A stretch of DNA of 64,000 bases from Clarireedia homoeocarpa (taxonomy: Eukaryota > Ascomycota > Leotiomycetes > Helotiales > Rutstroemiaceae), in the NCBI GenBank assembly GCA_001465935.1, contig LNKV01000097.1:1-64000 (forward strand), in the 5' to 3' direction. Position 1 is the stretch's first letter. Every line of letters starts with the position of its first letter. The notes under the pieces are model-generated. The model did no database searches and was not told where the DNA came from. It was given only the letters and a program-made list of their open reading frames with translations. This document shows, piece after piece, positions 1 through 14,190 of the stretch. Both the position numbers and the translations under genes were made by a program.

Positions 1-2846
1 ATAATATTTTCTATTTACTAAGATTATAATAAATAATATTATATATTATATTAAAATTATTAAAAATTTAAATAACTTAACTATTATTAATTATTTTTAT
101 TTCTATAAAAAATTAGTTAAATAAAAGTTCTTATTTCTTTATATTATTTAAATCTTTATTATCTTTTTATTTTTCTTTTTATAAAAACTATTCTACTTTT
201 TTATTTTCTTCTTTTTCTTATAAATACTAGTAACTAATATAATTATATATTTTAATTCTCTTTATATAAGTATATATTCTTATTAAACTTCTTATTACCT
301 TTTATAGATAATTAAATAATAATTATTTTAATAAATATATTAATAATCTTCTTATTATATTTTAAGTAGAGTTATTTTTATTATCTAGTATTATATATTA
401 AGATTTGATTTAATTAATAGAAAAAAAAACTAATATCTTAATTATTTAATCTTTTATTTACTCTTTTAATTAAAACTTTAATTATAAATCTTAATCTTTT
501 AAATAAATAACTCTCTTTATTTAATAAGTTAATTAATTAAGTAATTTCTATTTATATTAAAGTAATTTCAATCTCTTTTTATTTATATTATTGAATATTA
601 TTATATAAAGTATATATAGAATTATATAAAGTATCTTTAATTTATAAAAGTATAAACTTAATAATATTTTCTTTTAAACTTTTTTTATACTTTTTATAAA
701 GTATATTAACAATATTAATATAATTATAGTTTATTTCACCTTTAAGTTTATTAACTCTTTTAGTTATTAATAAAGTAAATAATATAAATTTACTAAATAC
801 TTTATATTTTATTTATTTTTCTTTTTAACTTTATTTATTATTAATAAACGTTTTAATCTTTATACTCTAAATTTAATTAATTGTAATTTCTATTCTAATA
901 TTAATTTAATCTTTAAGTTGATTTTATAAATATTATATATTTAAATTACTATTACTTTTATTTAGATATAAACTATTATTTGAAAATTATAAACTACTAA
1001 AAAAACTCTATTTATTATTATTAAACTTCTTTACTTTTAAGATCTCTTTATAATATTCTTAATTATTAATACTTTATAAAGTAATCCTTTTAATAACTAT
1101 ATTAAAATTATTTATATTATCACTTTTTAATATTAATCTATTTAAATTTTCAATAATCTTAAAATTAAAAGTTTGAATAATTTTATTTAAATACTCTTTT
1201 AAAAGTATTTCTTAGTTTTTATTAACTTTAAAGTAAATAATATTTTTATTAAACTAGATATTATAAGTGATAATAATTTTATTAAACTTTAATATTTATA
1301 TTTAATAAATTAATAATCTAAATATATAATCTATTAAGTACTTTAAATAAACTTAAGAATTAATCTTATATTATTATTTATTAATATTAATTTCTTATTT
1401 TTTATCTAAAAAATAAACTTGATAATTATAATAATATATACTATTTTAATTTAAATATAAATTAATAACAATTAATATTATTAATACTAAATTATATTAT
1501 TAGAAATATTATTTAAATTACAAATTTAAAACTTTATTTAATATCTTGAAGTTTCTTTATTATAATAAATTTATATTATATAAGTAAATTATTATCTATA
1601 TAATTTTAAGTTATAATTTTAATAAAAGATTCACTTAAATTTATATTTTTATCATTTTAATAATAATCTTTTAATTTATACACTTTATTATATTATTTAA
1701 CTTATAAGTATAAACTAGTAATAATTTAATTTTAATTTCTTCTATAAATATCTATTATTCAAACTTTATATATTTATTAATACTAATTACTAATTTATTA
1801 TTATCTTATTTAATAATATAAATAAATAAATAATACTATCTTTTTACTTATATTTTAAAATTAATAATTATCTAGAATATTTTATAGTAAGTTTTATTAA
1901 TAAGTAGAATTCTAAAGATTTTATTATTATATAATTCTTTAATTAATAATAATTATAAATACTTATTAAATAATATTAGAAAGTTGAAAAGATCTTATAT
2001 AACTTTATAAAATAATTATAATAATTACTAATCTTCTAAATAATAATTAATAACTTACTTAATATATATTTTTATATAATATTTATAATCAACCTTTGAA
2101 ATTCTTTTAATTTTTACACCTTTTACTTTATTTATTAAATATTTAAAAGCTTTTTAATTAAAATATTTAACTTTATTATACTATATTTATATAGTATTCT
2201 CTTTATTAAGTAAAAGATTATATAATTATTTAAAAGGTTTATTAATTTTATAATAAATAGTTAAATATATTATTATAACTTTATTTATAAGAATATTACT
2301 TAGTTTAATTAAATAATAAGAAATAACTTTTTTAAATTCTAAAAAAACTAAATTATACTTTTATATAAATAATATAATAATTATATTTTTCTTATATATA
2401 CTATATTTTAATATATAGTCGAAGCTATAAAATTATAAATTTACTTTTCTTAATTAAAACTTAAAAATTATATTAATATGAAAATTAAAAATAAAAATAA
2501 TATTTATTAAAATAAAATCTTTTATATTAAGTTTTTTAAGATTATTGAAAATATTCTTAATAATATAAATACTTTATCTAATAATCGATAATAATAATAT
2601 ATTAACTTTGATAATATTATTATTATTAAAATAAATAATCTTTTCACTATCAAGTAGAAAGATATTATTAATTAAGTATATTATATTATAGTTATTTAAA
2701 AGAGTAAAGTTTATTAAATAATATTTATTAATAATAATTAATATAAAATATATATTAGAATTATTAATATTTATTAAAGAAAAGTTAATAATTATTATTA
2801 TAACTTTTTTAAAAAAAGATAATAAAGAGGTAATTAAATTAACTAT
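1..2846. repeat. AT-rich RIP-mutated repeat, left flank of Gypsy copy A
   Basis: Almost pure A/T sequence with very few CA or TG dinucleotides and stops in all frames, the expected end state of RIP. Positions 1-270 align without gaps to 28374-28643 and the differences noted are C/T or G/A, so this is a dispersed repeat. I see no domain. The short open frame at about 2574-2873 is a low-complexity I/N/L/Y chance frame. Gypsy copy A is inserted at the right end, and the interrupted repeat resumes at 14387. Confidence 0.75.
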
Positions 2847-3042
2847 TATAAAGAAGTATAGATATACCTTCAAAGTATATAGTAAATACTATTATAAAAG
2901 CTTACTTTTAGTAATAAGAATTAGTAAAGAAGAAGAGGATATTTTTTATAAGTAACTAGATTACTATTAGATATAAATATAATATCGAGTCGGAAAAATA
3001 ATTTACCGACTATCTAGTATTTATAGATCTAGCTCTGTTATA
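2847..3042 (-). repeat. 3' LTR of Gypsy copy A (196 bp)
   Basis: Aligns end to end with 14191-14386 without gaps; about twenty mismatches, all C/T or G/A. On the plus strand it starts TATAAAG and ends GTTATA, RIP-changed forms of a TG...CA LTR. A short purine run on the minus strand just outside it (complement of 3047-3055) is a candidate polypurine tract. Confidence 0.85.
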
Positions 3043-5640
3043 TAAGTCTCTTTCTAAAAATAGTCACCTCTTAATTATAATATATTACTTTTCTATAAAT
3101 AGTAAACTACCTTTATTTAACTTCTTTATAACCTCCCTCTCTACTATATCCTTATTTAGCTTAATAGTAAATATTAAAGCTCTAGTTATATAAGAGATCT
3201 CTAAATAATAGTAGAACGACTTACTCTTAAAAGTATATTTCTCTTTCTCGATTATATTCTAGTATAGATTTAAAATAACTAGAATAGCCTTTATATACTA
3301 TTATATAATAAAGTTATAAACTACCTCTTAATCCTCTTTTAATAATATATCCCTCTCTCTTATTACTATACAGGAGCTTTACCGCTTTTAGTAAATAAGA
3401 GTATCTAAAATAGCTTTAAGACCGCTTAATTTTATCCTAGCTAGGAATCGATATAGTATAGTATTATACCGATTTAAAAGTCTCGATAGAGTAGCTTTAA
3501 ATAAAATTTAGTTTTAATAGACTTTCGATAATATACTTTATATATCTTCTTCTTATATTTCTAATATCTTATTATCCTTCTATATTATTATAAACTATAA
3601 TAATATTATATATTTAACTTTAATTATAAATTCTATAACTTTATATAATATCGAAGAGAGTATAATCCTAATATCTTTAAGTCTATATAATATATACTTT
3701 TATTTTAAGTCTAGAATATATAAGTTCTTTTTTATAAAAAATTGATTATTAATTCTATAAACAAAACTATCTATCTATTATCCTTATTACTCTACTTTAT
3801 TCTACTATTAGCCTAGTTTATATTATATTCTAAATAAAATAAAAGTATAATTCTCTTTATTCTTTTTATCTATAAATATTATTTCTTAAATTATATAAAC
3901 CTTATAACGATTAGTTAATAAGTCCGGGATATTTAGATCTATATAATAGAAAAAAGTTCTATCTTTAAATAAACTATATTTAATATAATAGAGGTAACTA
4001 ACTAATCTCTAAACCGAGTTAAGCTTTAAAACTATATAAAGTATATAGTAAACTAAGTTTTATTATATTAACTATTATATAATTAAATAAAATATATTCT
4101 TGAGCTAGCTAATATTCTTCTAACTATTAATTTCTTAAAGATACTAAAAGTAGAGATCAAACTTATTATCTAGATATCGTTTTAGTTTAAAAGTTTTAAA
4201 CTACTAATCGAATAGAGAAACTATAATATTTCTTTACTTTTTCTATTATATATTAATTAAATCGTTCTATATTATAAGAATAACCTTCTAGTTAAAAAAG
4301 AAAATAACTCTTGTTTTTTTATAAATAAACTTATATAAATCTAATCTATCAGATAGTTTAGTAGAGTGATTTATAATATAAAATTATTAAAATATAACTT
4401 TATTTATTTTCAATTTCCTTATATTTAATTAATACTTTATTATATATTTCAACCTTTTATTTAGTAATATACAGTTTAACTATTTTATATATAAACTTAA
4501 GTATCTAGTTATTAAATATCTATATAAGAAGTAAATCTTTTTAAATATATATATCTTTATTAGTAACTTTAGATCTATTATAAAACTCAGCGACTTCTTT
4601 TTATTAACTATAATTTTCTACTTAACTATTATATTTTTTAAATATTAATAAGTCTTTAAACTAACTAGTTTTTTTTAGTTCTTACTCTTATTTTTACTAT
4701 TACCTTTATTATTACTATCCCCGATAAACTTATTCTTATTCTTATCTATTTCCCTCTTATCCAAGTTATCCTTGTTAGTAGAGATTATCTCAAACTTCTT
4801 AACCTTTTATTATAGAACTCGAAATACTTATAGTTTTAACTTTCTATTACTCTTTTACCTTATCTCTATCTACCCTATTAAATAAAGTGAAATTTCATTA
4901 CTACTATTATTTATATTTTCTTCCTTGTCTAGATCTATACTCTCTTTTTTAATAACTACTTCTCTATCCTCTATCAAAAACCTATATACTCTAAACCTTA
5001 TTCTAAGTCTTTATATTTACAATTCCGATATCTTCTTTATATTACTATTTCTATTCTTGTAAGCTCTATTAAAATCCTTCGAGTTAATTATTTTAGTGTT
5101 TTTAATCTACTTTTTTCTACTTATAAGTCTTTCGATAACTATTATATTTATTAACTTTATTATATCTTCTAGATCTACAAAGTCTACAAACTTTTAAATA
5201 AAGTAGAGGAAATTTATCGAATATTCCCTCTTCTCTAACTACTTTATTATTTCAATATTATTCTTCTAATATCTTATAATAGCTTTCTTTATTTCTATTA
5301 CTTTATTTTATTTAATCTTGTTACTTTCTATAATATTAAAGATTTCGGATTACTTACTAATGAATTCGTCCTCTAAGATATATAAACGATATATCTCTTT
5401 TTATCAGATAAATAAGAATATTTTCTTGATTATATTAGATATTTTATTATAAAACTAAAGTATACTTTATAATATATCTTTCTTTATCTTATATCTCTTC
5501 TTTATTAATATCTAGAACAGGAATTCCTTTACTTCTTATATACTTTTAAATTACCTTTTTATAAATAAACTATTATTAAGTGATTTAATAATAGATATTA
5601 TTATTATATTATTTCTAGAGAGAGCTATTTATATATATAG
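3043..5640 (-). pseudogene. Unidentified coding remnant inside Gypsy copy A, same strand as pol
   Basis: The minus strand from about 5.5 to 4.7 kb keeps one frame in which the only breaks are TAA/TAG/TGA codons that could be mutated Gln or Trp. It encodes a charged, Lys/Asp/Glu/Asn-rich protein; a clean stretch around 4690-4800 reads KKFEIISTNKDNLDKREIDK. Similar codon texture continues toward about 3.1 kb. It lies between the integrase end and the 3' LTR, where some Gypsy elements have an extra ORF. I recognise no domain. It could be an additional element ORF, a captured host gene or a nested element. Confidence 0.4.
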
Positions 5641-5949
5641 AGAGGCTTTTATCAATATAATAAATAAAAAGGTTAAAACTTAAAAGATTGAAGATTTAAA
5701 AATAAAAAGAAAAGTTAAAATACTATTTTTAGTTTATCTTTCTTTTATTATTATAATTATCCGCCGACCCCTCCTTTTATAAATTTATTATTTTTACTTA
5801 AAAATTTACTTTTTTATCTAAAAATTTATTTTTTTTATCTAACTTAAACGAATACTTTAAGATTAAATAGAGTTCTAATCTTTAAATCTTTCTTTCCTTT
5901 CTTTTTATTTTTTTTTTTTAACTTTTTATTACTCTTTAAATAAGTCTCT

Positions 5950-7560
5950 TATTCCCTCTTTCACTTAATATTATTTCCTTACTAATACTTATTTAGTCTA
6001 GCCCCTTACTTAATATCTATATATTATAATCGACTTTATAAATCCTACTTTACTTTCTACTTCGGAGTCTCAGATATCTATTTCTAAGTATAAGTACTTA
6101 GATACCGAATTGTTTAATATAGAGGTTTCTAGTTTATTTAATATATAATACTCTACTAATATTAATAAAGATACTTTTATTATCTCTAATACTCTTAATT
6201 AACTCTTAATTAATAAAACTCGCTCTATTTTATATAAACACTCTATTATAAATAGTTATCTTTATTTCCTTATTACTTCTTTTATTAATTAAAGTAGTTT
6301 CTATTTCTCGATTTACAGTTCCCTAAGTCGATCTACTATCTAAATTTATAATTAAATATATTCTTTTTACTTTTATATTTAACTCAGATCCGGAAAATTT
6401 TATTTTAAAGAATCTTATAAAAGCGAGTATTAGATATCTATCTTTATTAAACTATTATATAAGTATATTATATTTTATAAACTTTATAAGTTAAATAACT
6501 TAAATAACTATTTATAAATTCAAAGTCACTTTTATATTATATCTTTAACTTCGACTAAGTAAGTAGTATCGCGGATATACCTTTCTAGATCCTAATAATA
6601 AAATTATATATATTTTTAATAAATATTATAATAGTAGTAAGAATAATTATATACTCTTACTCTACTCTAATCTAATAACAAAGACAATCTCGAGCTATTC
6701 TAATTATAAGAAATAAATAAAGAAGTTTTTTAATATAGATATACTCTTCTATATTAAATTATAAAGATTTTACTTAGCTTCCCTATATTTTAAATAAGGT
6801 TATACTTTATAGATTTCTTTATCTCCTCTAGTTTCCTCCTCCCCTTCTCTTACTTGATCGAGTAAAAAAGTTATTCTAATAATAATAATATTTAAAATAA
6901 AAAAGAAGTTAGATAATATAAACTAGAAGTTAAAGAAAATATAAATAAAAGTCGATATTTTAGTAAAATAAATAGAAGAGGAAATCTTAAAGAAAGCTAA
7001 GTATATTAATTCTATTATAGATTATAGTATTATAAAAAAGGTTAATATAAAGAAATATTATATTAATAAAGATTTTAAAAAGGTTAAGTCTCTTAAATCT
7101 CTTTTATCTACTTATATTAAAGAGAACGATAATAAAAACGTTTTTAAGAAAGTTTCTAATATCTTTATTAAAAAACCTATTATTAAACTTATTATAAAGT
7201 ATCGATTCTTAGTTATATTCTTTGTTATTAAAGGTATTAGCTTTAATAAACTTGTTATAATCTCTCTTATTACTACTATTTTATATAAGTATTTAGAAAG
7301 TAGATTTAAAAGAAACTCTCTTATTATCCTAACTTTTTTCTTTATACTAAGAAGGATTATATAAGCTTCTAGATACTTTGAGACTAATAAACAAAATACT
7401 AGATTAGAACAGGCTATTAAAACTAATAAGAAATAATAGTAACTTTTATTCTTAAATAATAGTATAAACTCTATATACTTTAAAAAAATCTATATTATAT
7501 CGATTTTATATTTAATACTAGATTTAGTTTTTTAAGAAAGGAAAAAAAAGAAGGCGAAAT
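5950..7560 (+). pseudogene. Unidentified coding remnant inside Gypsy copy A, antisense to pol
   Basis: On the plus strand, opposite to the element's pol, a frame stays open for well over 100 codons between about 6970 and 7363, which is unusual in such AT-rich sequence. It includes the stretch KYRFLVIFFVIKGISFNK near 7200 and continues past TAA/TAG codons of the Gln/Trp type to about 7560. Short open segments upstream (about 6080-6200) may be earlier exons or the same decayed gene. No family is recognised. It lies between the poly-T tract and the sense-strand remnant at 3.1-5.6 kb, so the 4.6-kb insert seems to hold two opposing genes. Confidence 0.35.
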
Positions 7561-7634
7561 AAAATATAATAAACTTTTTCCTTATAAATCTTAATTATAT
7601 ATATCTATAAACTATATAAATTTTCTTTAAAATA

Positions 7635-7637
<3 letters not shown>

Positions 7638-7668
<31 letters not shown>
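7638..7668. repeat. Poly-T tract, T31 (poly-A on the pol strand)
   Basis: Uninterrupted run of 31 T immediately beyond the end of the pol reading frame of copy A. On the element's strand this is a poly-A tract at the junction between pol and the extra 4.6 kb. It may mark where a polyadenylated sequence was joined, or be simple homopolymer growth. Confidence 0.9.
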
Positions 7669-7669
<1 letters not shown>

Positions 7670-7670
<1 letters not shown>

Positions 7671-10600
7671 CTTATTAGATAAAGTAAAATTTTTATCTAT
7701 TTAATTCCTAATCTAGTTTATAATTCTAACTTACTATAGCAATCTCCTTTTCCTATCTAGAACAATTCTGAAAATCTACTTTTATAATATAATAGTTTAT
7801 TATATATCTTATCTTTTTATTTCTTTTACTTTTCTTTTTTTTCCTCTAATTAATACTCTATACTTAATAATTTCTTTATCTTTTTCTTCTAATAGAACTT
7901 CTATAGACTTTTTTATTTACTAAATCGGTTTGAACTTTATATTCTTTAAAATCAACTTCTTCTTTTCCACTTTATTTTATATCGTTAACAGATCTCAGAC
8001 TTTATAGTATTTATAAAATACTTTTATTCTATTTTTAGTAAAAATACTATATAGTCTAGTATTATCTATTTCTTCTAACTTGAAAATACTTTTTTCGGAA
8101 ATAGCTTTACTAACTTTAAAGAGATTAAACTATTTATATCTTAACTTTAGTTTAAACAATATATTAATTTCTTATAATATATTATATAATAATACGATTT
8201 CGCTTTTCTATATATCCTATAAACGAATCTATTAAAAATTATCAAATTACTTTTTACTAATAATTCTTATCTTTTTTTACTTAATAGTAACCTCTTCTAA
8301 ATTTTCGTTTTTTAATTAGATCTACCTTGTTTATAATATTAAGAGTTCTATTTTAATAATAATATTTTTCTAGTTTATAATTTACTAAATTAGTACTTAA
8401 GTCTTAATTAATAATATAACTTCTAATTTATAATTCAAGTAAAATAGAGAGAATCTAGTTATTATCTTAATAGTAATTCTATCAATTAGTAGAATTATAT
8501 AGAGATTATTAACTTACTTCTCTTTTTCCTTATCGGTTATTTTAGTTAGAACTTTAATAATAGATCTATATCTTTTCTTTATTATTCTATTTATAAAGAT
8601 ATAATAAAGTAATACTATTATATAAACTATATTATATTTTTTAATTAGAGATTTAATTTACTTTTTATTTTCTAGTCTATTATTTATAACTAATTTCCTA
8701 AAAATTCTATATTTATAAATAATATCTTTCTAAATAAAGACTATAATCGATCTTAAATTAATAGTTTATAATACTCGACCTTTAAACTATTTATTAAGAT
8801 TGTATCTTATTATAATTAAATACTTTTTTCCTTTATACTTAGATATATAAATAATATCTAACTCTATTTTACTTTATAGTATACTAGTTTATATTAAATA
8901 AAGTATCTTCTTTTAATAAAGATTATTATAAAATTAATAACGATTATATTATTATATATAGGTTTTTATATCTTTATAGTACTTATTTTAAAAGTATCTT
9001 TTAACTACTTTTTAATATATACTTTTTTTATCTTTATAACTAGTTTCGTTATAAAGAACTTGAAGAATTACTAACTTTTCTTATTTCTAATTAATAACTC
9101 TTCTTTCTAGTAAATCTTTATTAATTTTTCGGTAAAGTATCTTATTCTAAACTTTATAGTTTAATACTTTTATTTTGAATATTCGGAAATTTGTTTTAAA
9201 TATTTTAACTAGTCTTTTTAATATTATTAGAAACTCTATTATTAATCTCGAATCTAAACTCTATTCTTTATCTAATAGAAAAGTTCGATCTATTATTACT
9301 TTAACTTCGCTATAGAGAACTACTTAATATAAGTTTATATATATATTAATAAAGTTATTAATCTCCTCTTCTTAAACTTCAAGTTATTTCTTCTTTTCTA
9401 TTATAAGCTTTCTAGATAATCTATCTATAACTATATATTTATTTTTTAATATATACTTTATCTTAGAATTAAATAATCGAATTTATATTATCTATCTAGT
9501 TACTAGTACTCTCGATAAATCTATAATAACTAAGTTAAACTAAGTAACTAGTATTATTATATTAGTTTCTAATAAGAAATAGACTTTATATAAATAACTT
9601 TGGATTTTCTTAAAAGCTTTTAGAACTTCTCTATATTCTTTTTTTATAATATTATAATTTTATTTAACTGATATCTACTAACTATTATTATAATATACTA
9701 AGTATCTTTTCTTTTCTATATCTTACTATATTAAAACTATTCTTTATTTATTAAAACTTATATTTATAATTAAGATTATTAGACTTGCTTTTTTAATTAT
9801 ATCGATTTTAATAAAAGCTAGTATTATAGTTAGCGCTAGTTTTAGACTTTTTATAACTTGATTATACTCTATTGTTTATATAAATTCGATATTCTTTTTA
9901 AATAATTAGTATAGTAAAACTACTTTTAAAATAAATAATTCGATCTATATTCTATAATAAATATAGACTCTAATAAATACTCTTATTTTTATTAAAGATC
10001 TATATAGTATCTAATCGAGTATCTTAAAAACTTTTTTATTATCTAGAGAGTATCTTTTAATATAATAGATATAATTAACTAATTTGATTCTATTTACTTT
10101 AAATTAGAATTTAGTATTTATAATTATACTAGCTCTTTCTATATTAGCTAAAACCTAATCTATATTATACAGATACTTAAATACGAATTTCCGAATATTT
10201 AAAGTAACCTCCTTATCTCTATACTTTATCTGTAACTCTAGAATAAATATATTATTAATAAAGATCTAATAATACTCGAGAATATAATCTTTTAATATAG
10301 TTTTTCCTACTTTTACGAACTAAGTAATAAAGTTTATAATATTTTAAATTAGTATAGTATAGTAGAGTAAGTTTTTTAAAATTATAAATATTATTATATC
10401 TCGACTATTTAAATATAATATAATTTAGTTATAGTTAGAATAGAAATCAATTAATAAAGTAATCTTATATCTAGTAAATTCTTCTAAAATCTTATTTATA
10501 TTAGAAAGAAGATTTATATCTCGAATTATAATAGTATTATACTTTATAATAATATTTACTAGTTAGTACTTCCTATTTTTTTTCTTAACTATAAACTATT

Positions 10601-12000
10601 AATTCTTATATAGTTTATAATAGTATTTAAATATACTAGCTTCTAAATACTTATTAATTATAGTATTTATCTTAATAGCTAGATATCTAGAAACTATAAA
10701 CTTAAAACTCTATTATACTTTATAGAGAACTATCTATATTTTTTATAAAAAAGTAATATTTTTATTTACTCTTTTATATTCTAAAAACTTAAAAGTTATA
10801 TTCTTCTCTCTTTAAAATAGTAATTCTATTAATATCTTTTATTCTTATAACTTCAACCTTTTATTAATTATTAACTATTTAATTTTTTCTTTTATTAATC
10901 TACTTTCTCTTCTAATATCCGAGAACTTAAAGATTAACTACTTATCTTAGATATTTATAAGTTCGATTCTACTTTATAGATACTTCTTTTCTATTTTTTT
11001 TTATTTCTAATTTAGATCTTCTTTAAATATTAATCTATTAAAGACTTTTTTCCTTATAAGTATAACTTTATTTACTTTCCTTTTATAAATACTAAAAATA
11101 TTAATAGTAGGAAAGAAATACTTTACTTAAAATATTATAACTAAATCTGTCTTTCTTATATAAGTGATATCCTTACTAATACTTTATATACTAGTACTAA
11201 AAACTTTTACTAACTTTTTGTTTACTTTAATAATATTTACTTTATCGGATAAGATAAAATTTATAATATACTTCTTTGTTTTATTACTCTTAGTACTTTT
11301 ATTACTAAGTAAGTATATTACCTCTAATTTAATTATAAGTTTCTTTAAAAAGCAGTTTTCTTTTATTATAAATCGGTTATACTTACTACTCGAATTATAA
11401 TTTATTTCGTTCTTTTATTATTTACTATTATTATATACTAAAATCTATCTTAATAGGAAAAGAAGAGTAAACTAGTAATAATAAAAAGCTAGTCTAATAT
11501 TATATTATTCTATAAATTATCTATAGTAAAGAAGTTAGTAGTTATACTAATATTTTTAATCTTAATAAAGATATTTTTATATATTTTATCGAATTTCCTT
11601 TTTTCTTTATTATACTCTACTATACTAAACTAAGAGTTAGACCTTACTTCTAAATTAACTTATTTAGCTACTTTACTAAAGATTAAGTTTATTTTAACTT
11701 TACTATTAATTAAGACTAATACTTTAAAGTTTTTAATAGTAACTTTAACTTTTAAGCTAATAACAATAAACAGAGTCTTAACTTCCTCGAGTAGTATTAA
11801 TAATATAAATATCGATTCTCTATTATCTTTAAACTTTATATTAGAAGATATAATTATAACTATATTCTTAAATAATATCTTTTAGAATATATCAGAATAT
11901 ACTAAAATTTTCTTACTAGTTATCTTTCTTAATTTATTATCTAGAATCTTATTTATCAGCTCTATTAAGTTAGTTATCTATTTAATTATATTTATATATT
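7670..12000 (-). pseudogene. Gypsy pol remnant of copy A (PR-RT-RNaseH-IN)
   Basis: Minus-strand counterpart of the polyprotein read in copy B. The protease active-site region falls near 11.7 kb, reverse transcriptase about 10510-9740 with the YxDD-equivalent near 10.26 kb, and the integrase core about 8780-8370. The C-terminal tail (8069-7680) is read only from this copy, because copy B runs off the window there; it is acidic and Lys/Glu-rich. Premature stops sit mainly at former Gln and Trp codons, as expected from RIP. The short plus-strand frame at 11164-11400 is the antisense shadow of the protease-RT linker and recurs in copy B as the minus-strand frame at 60669-60851. Confidence 0.8.
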
Positions 12001-14190
12001 TCTTAACTTAATAAACTATTTTAAAACTTATTTTTTATATAACTTCAATTTACTTCTTATTAATATCGACTTTCTCTATATCTATATTTTTATAAATATT
12101 CTTAATCTTTTTTATTAATACTTTCTTCTAATTATTAGTATAAAAGATTTTAAAAATAATTATTTTTCTTTTCTTATAGATTCTTTCTTTAAATATATAT
12201 TATAGATCCTTTTATTATTCCTCTATACTTACTTTCTTACTCTTATAAAAAACAGTTATCTATATATCAACTTTATTTTTAAGTTCTTTATTATTAGACT
12301 CTTCTATCTTTACAACTTTCTTCGATATACTCTTTATAGATATAATAGTTAGAGACTAGCTTAATACTACTCGATTACCTCTTTAGTTACTAATAGTAGT
12401 TTCGATCTACTAACTAGTAATAGTATCTTAGTATTTATAAATAATATCCTTCTCTTTTACTTTTCTTAATATCTAAACAACTTTACTTTCTTCTTTTACT
12501 CTTTTATAAAATATTCTCTTTTCTAATATCTTATATATTAATCTCTGTTTATAGTTAATTATAAAATTAAAGTACTTTCTTTAAAAATAGCCTTCTTCTT
12601 AGTAATAAAAACAAACTATAAATCGAGAGTAATAGAGCTCTCTAATATAAACTCTAGCTTTTATAATCAGACTATAAAGTGGAAAAGATAGATCAACTCT
12701 CTTAATAGTATTTATAGAGTATACTCCTCTATTTACCTTACTAAATAGAGTGAAACACTTATAATTATTAAATAAAAGAGTATTTATTATAGTTCTTACC
12801 GATATTATAAAAGACTTGAAAGTTTTTATTAACTTTTTTATTATCTCTTATAATACTTCCTAAGACTATATAGAGATAATAAATATTAAGAATAGTTTTT
12901 CTTTAAATATTTAAACTATATTCCCGAACTAGTTAACTAGTTAGATTAGAACCTTCTTGCCTTTAACCTTAGTATTAAATTCTCTAATAATCTTATTACT
13001 TTCTAAAATACTTATAATAGTCTTAGTTATTATATTATATATTATAGTATTTAGTTCTTTAATATTGATTTTTAATTTACAAATAACTTTATTATAAATC
13101 TCTTAAAAAAGACTATTTAAAAACTAGATCTTTTATATATATCTTTCAATCTAATCTTTATTTAAGAGAGTAGTAGATATAATAGTAAATTATCGAATAT
13201 ATATTTATATATTAGCCTCTGTTTCTTATTTCTTATTTTTCAATATTTCTAAAAAAATATAAGAGTTTATCTATTAAATTAAGTTATAATCTTTATATTC
13301 TAAAATAAAAACTATATAAAACTTAGTCTAATCCTTATTTATTTACTCTTATAAAGTTTTAATATATTATCTTATAGCTAAACTATAATATTTAAACAAC
13401 TATTTAATTTTTACTTAGTTATCTTATCTAATATCTTTAATCTAGTCTTCGAACCTCTCTAAGAACTCGGTAATATTATATCCTTTAAAGTACAAAGCTT
13501 TAAGACTTTAAAGAAGAGGAACTGAAAGTATAATTCTAATAGATATTATAATTATAAACTGATAGCTAGACTTTTATATACTTTCTGTATTTTTAGAAGA
13601 AGCGGATATAGTTACTTTTAAAAAGTATTCGAATAATATAGAGTTTAGTAAATAGAATAATAAAAGAATTAGAAACTAGTAAGAAACTTATATTTTAAAG
13701 AGCGATACTAATAATAAGTCTTTTATTATAATCTATCTTACTTTCAATAAATCCACTTTTTTTTTTACTATAGTATCTCTTTTATTTATAATATAATCTT
13801 TTTCCACTAAATATCTTATACCTCTTTCTATTTCCTCTCTTACTCGTTTCTATTTTATATTTATTTCCTTAATAATTATCTTTATACTAACCTTTATAGC
13901 TAATTCCGATAATAAACCTTTATCTACTACTTTGAAAATTTTATAATAATCAAATTTAAATATCTACTTAGAGTAAAAAAATTTTTCTTTTAGTAGATCT
14001 TTTGTAATTAGAAACCTTACTTCTATTCCTTTTTATTTTCTAACCTCTCTTTTACTTGTAGATATTAAACTTTTAGTAGTTAGTATATTTAATATTAATA
14101 AAACTAATTTCTTACCTCAAACTTATATTTCTAGATAGTTATATAATATATATTACCTTTTTTATTATAACTCTTTATATAGATTACTAA
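12000..14190 (-). pseudogene. Gypsy gag remnant and 5' leader of copy A
   Basis: Collinear with 57879-60070 of copy B, where the same sequence lies just downstream of the 5' LTR. The region near 12.64 kb matches B's zinc-knuckle segment. The 10 bases after the LTR read TTAGTAATCT here and TTAATAACTT in B, a possible tRNA primer-binding site with a TGG start before RIP. Decayed throughout by in-frame stops. Confidence 0.65.

Noticed and set aside
2574..2873. 99-codon minus-strand frame in the left AT-rich block
   Set aside because: Almost only I, N, L, Y, F and K residues; expected by chance in sequence this A/T-rich, with no domain or neighbour support.
7638..7668. Poly-T tract as the tail of a LINE-type element
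   Set aside because: The sequence on the side where a LINE body would lie is clearly Gypsy pol, so no non-LTR element fits.
11164..11400. 78-codon plus-strand hydrophobic frame, recurring at 60669-60851
   Set aside because: It lies antisense to the protease-RT linker of Gypsy copy A; its recurrence only reflects the two element copies.
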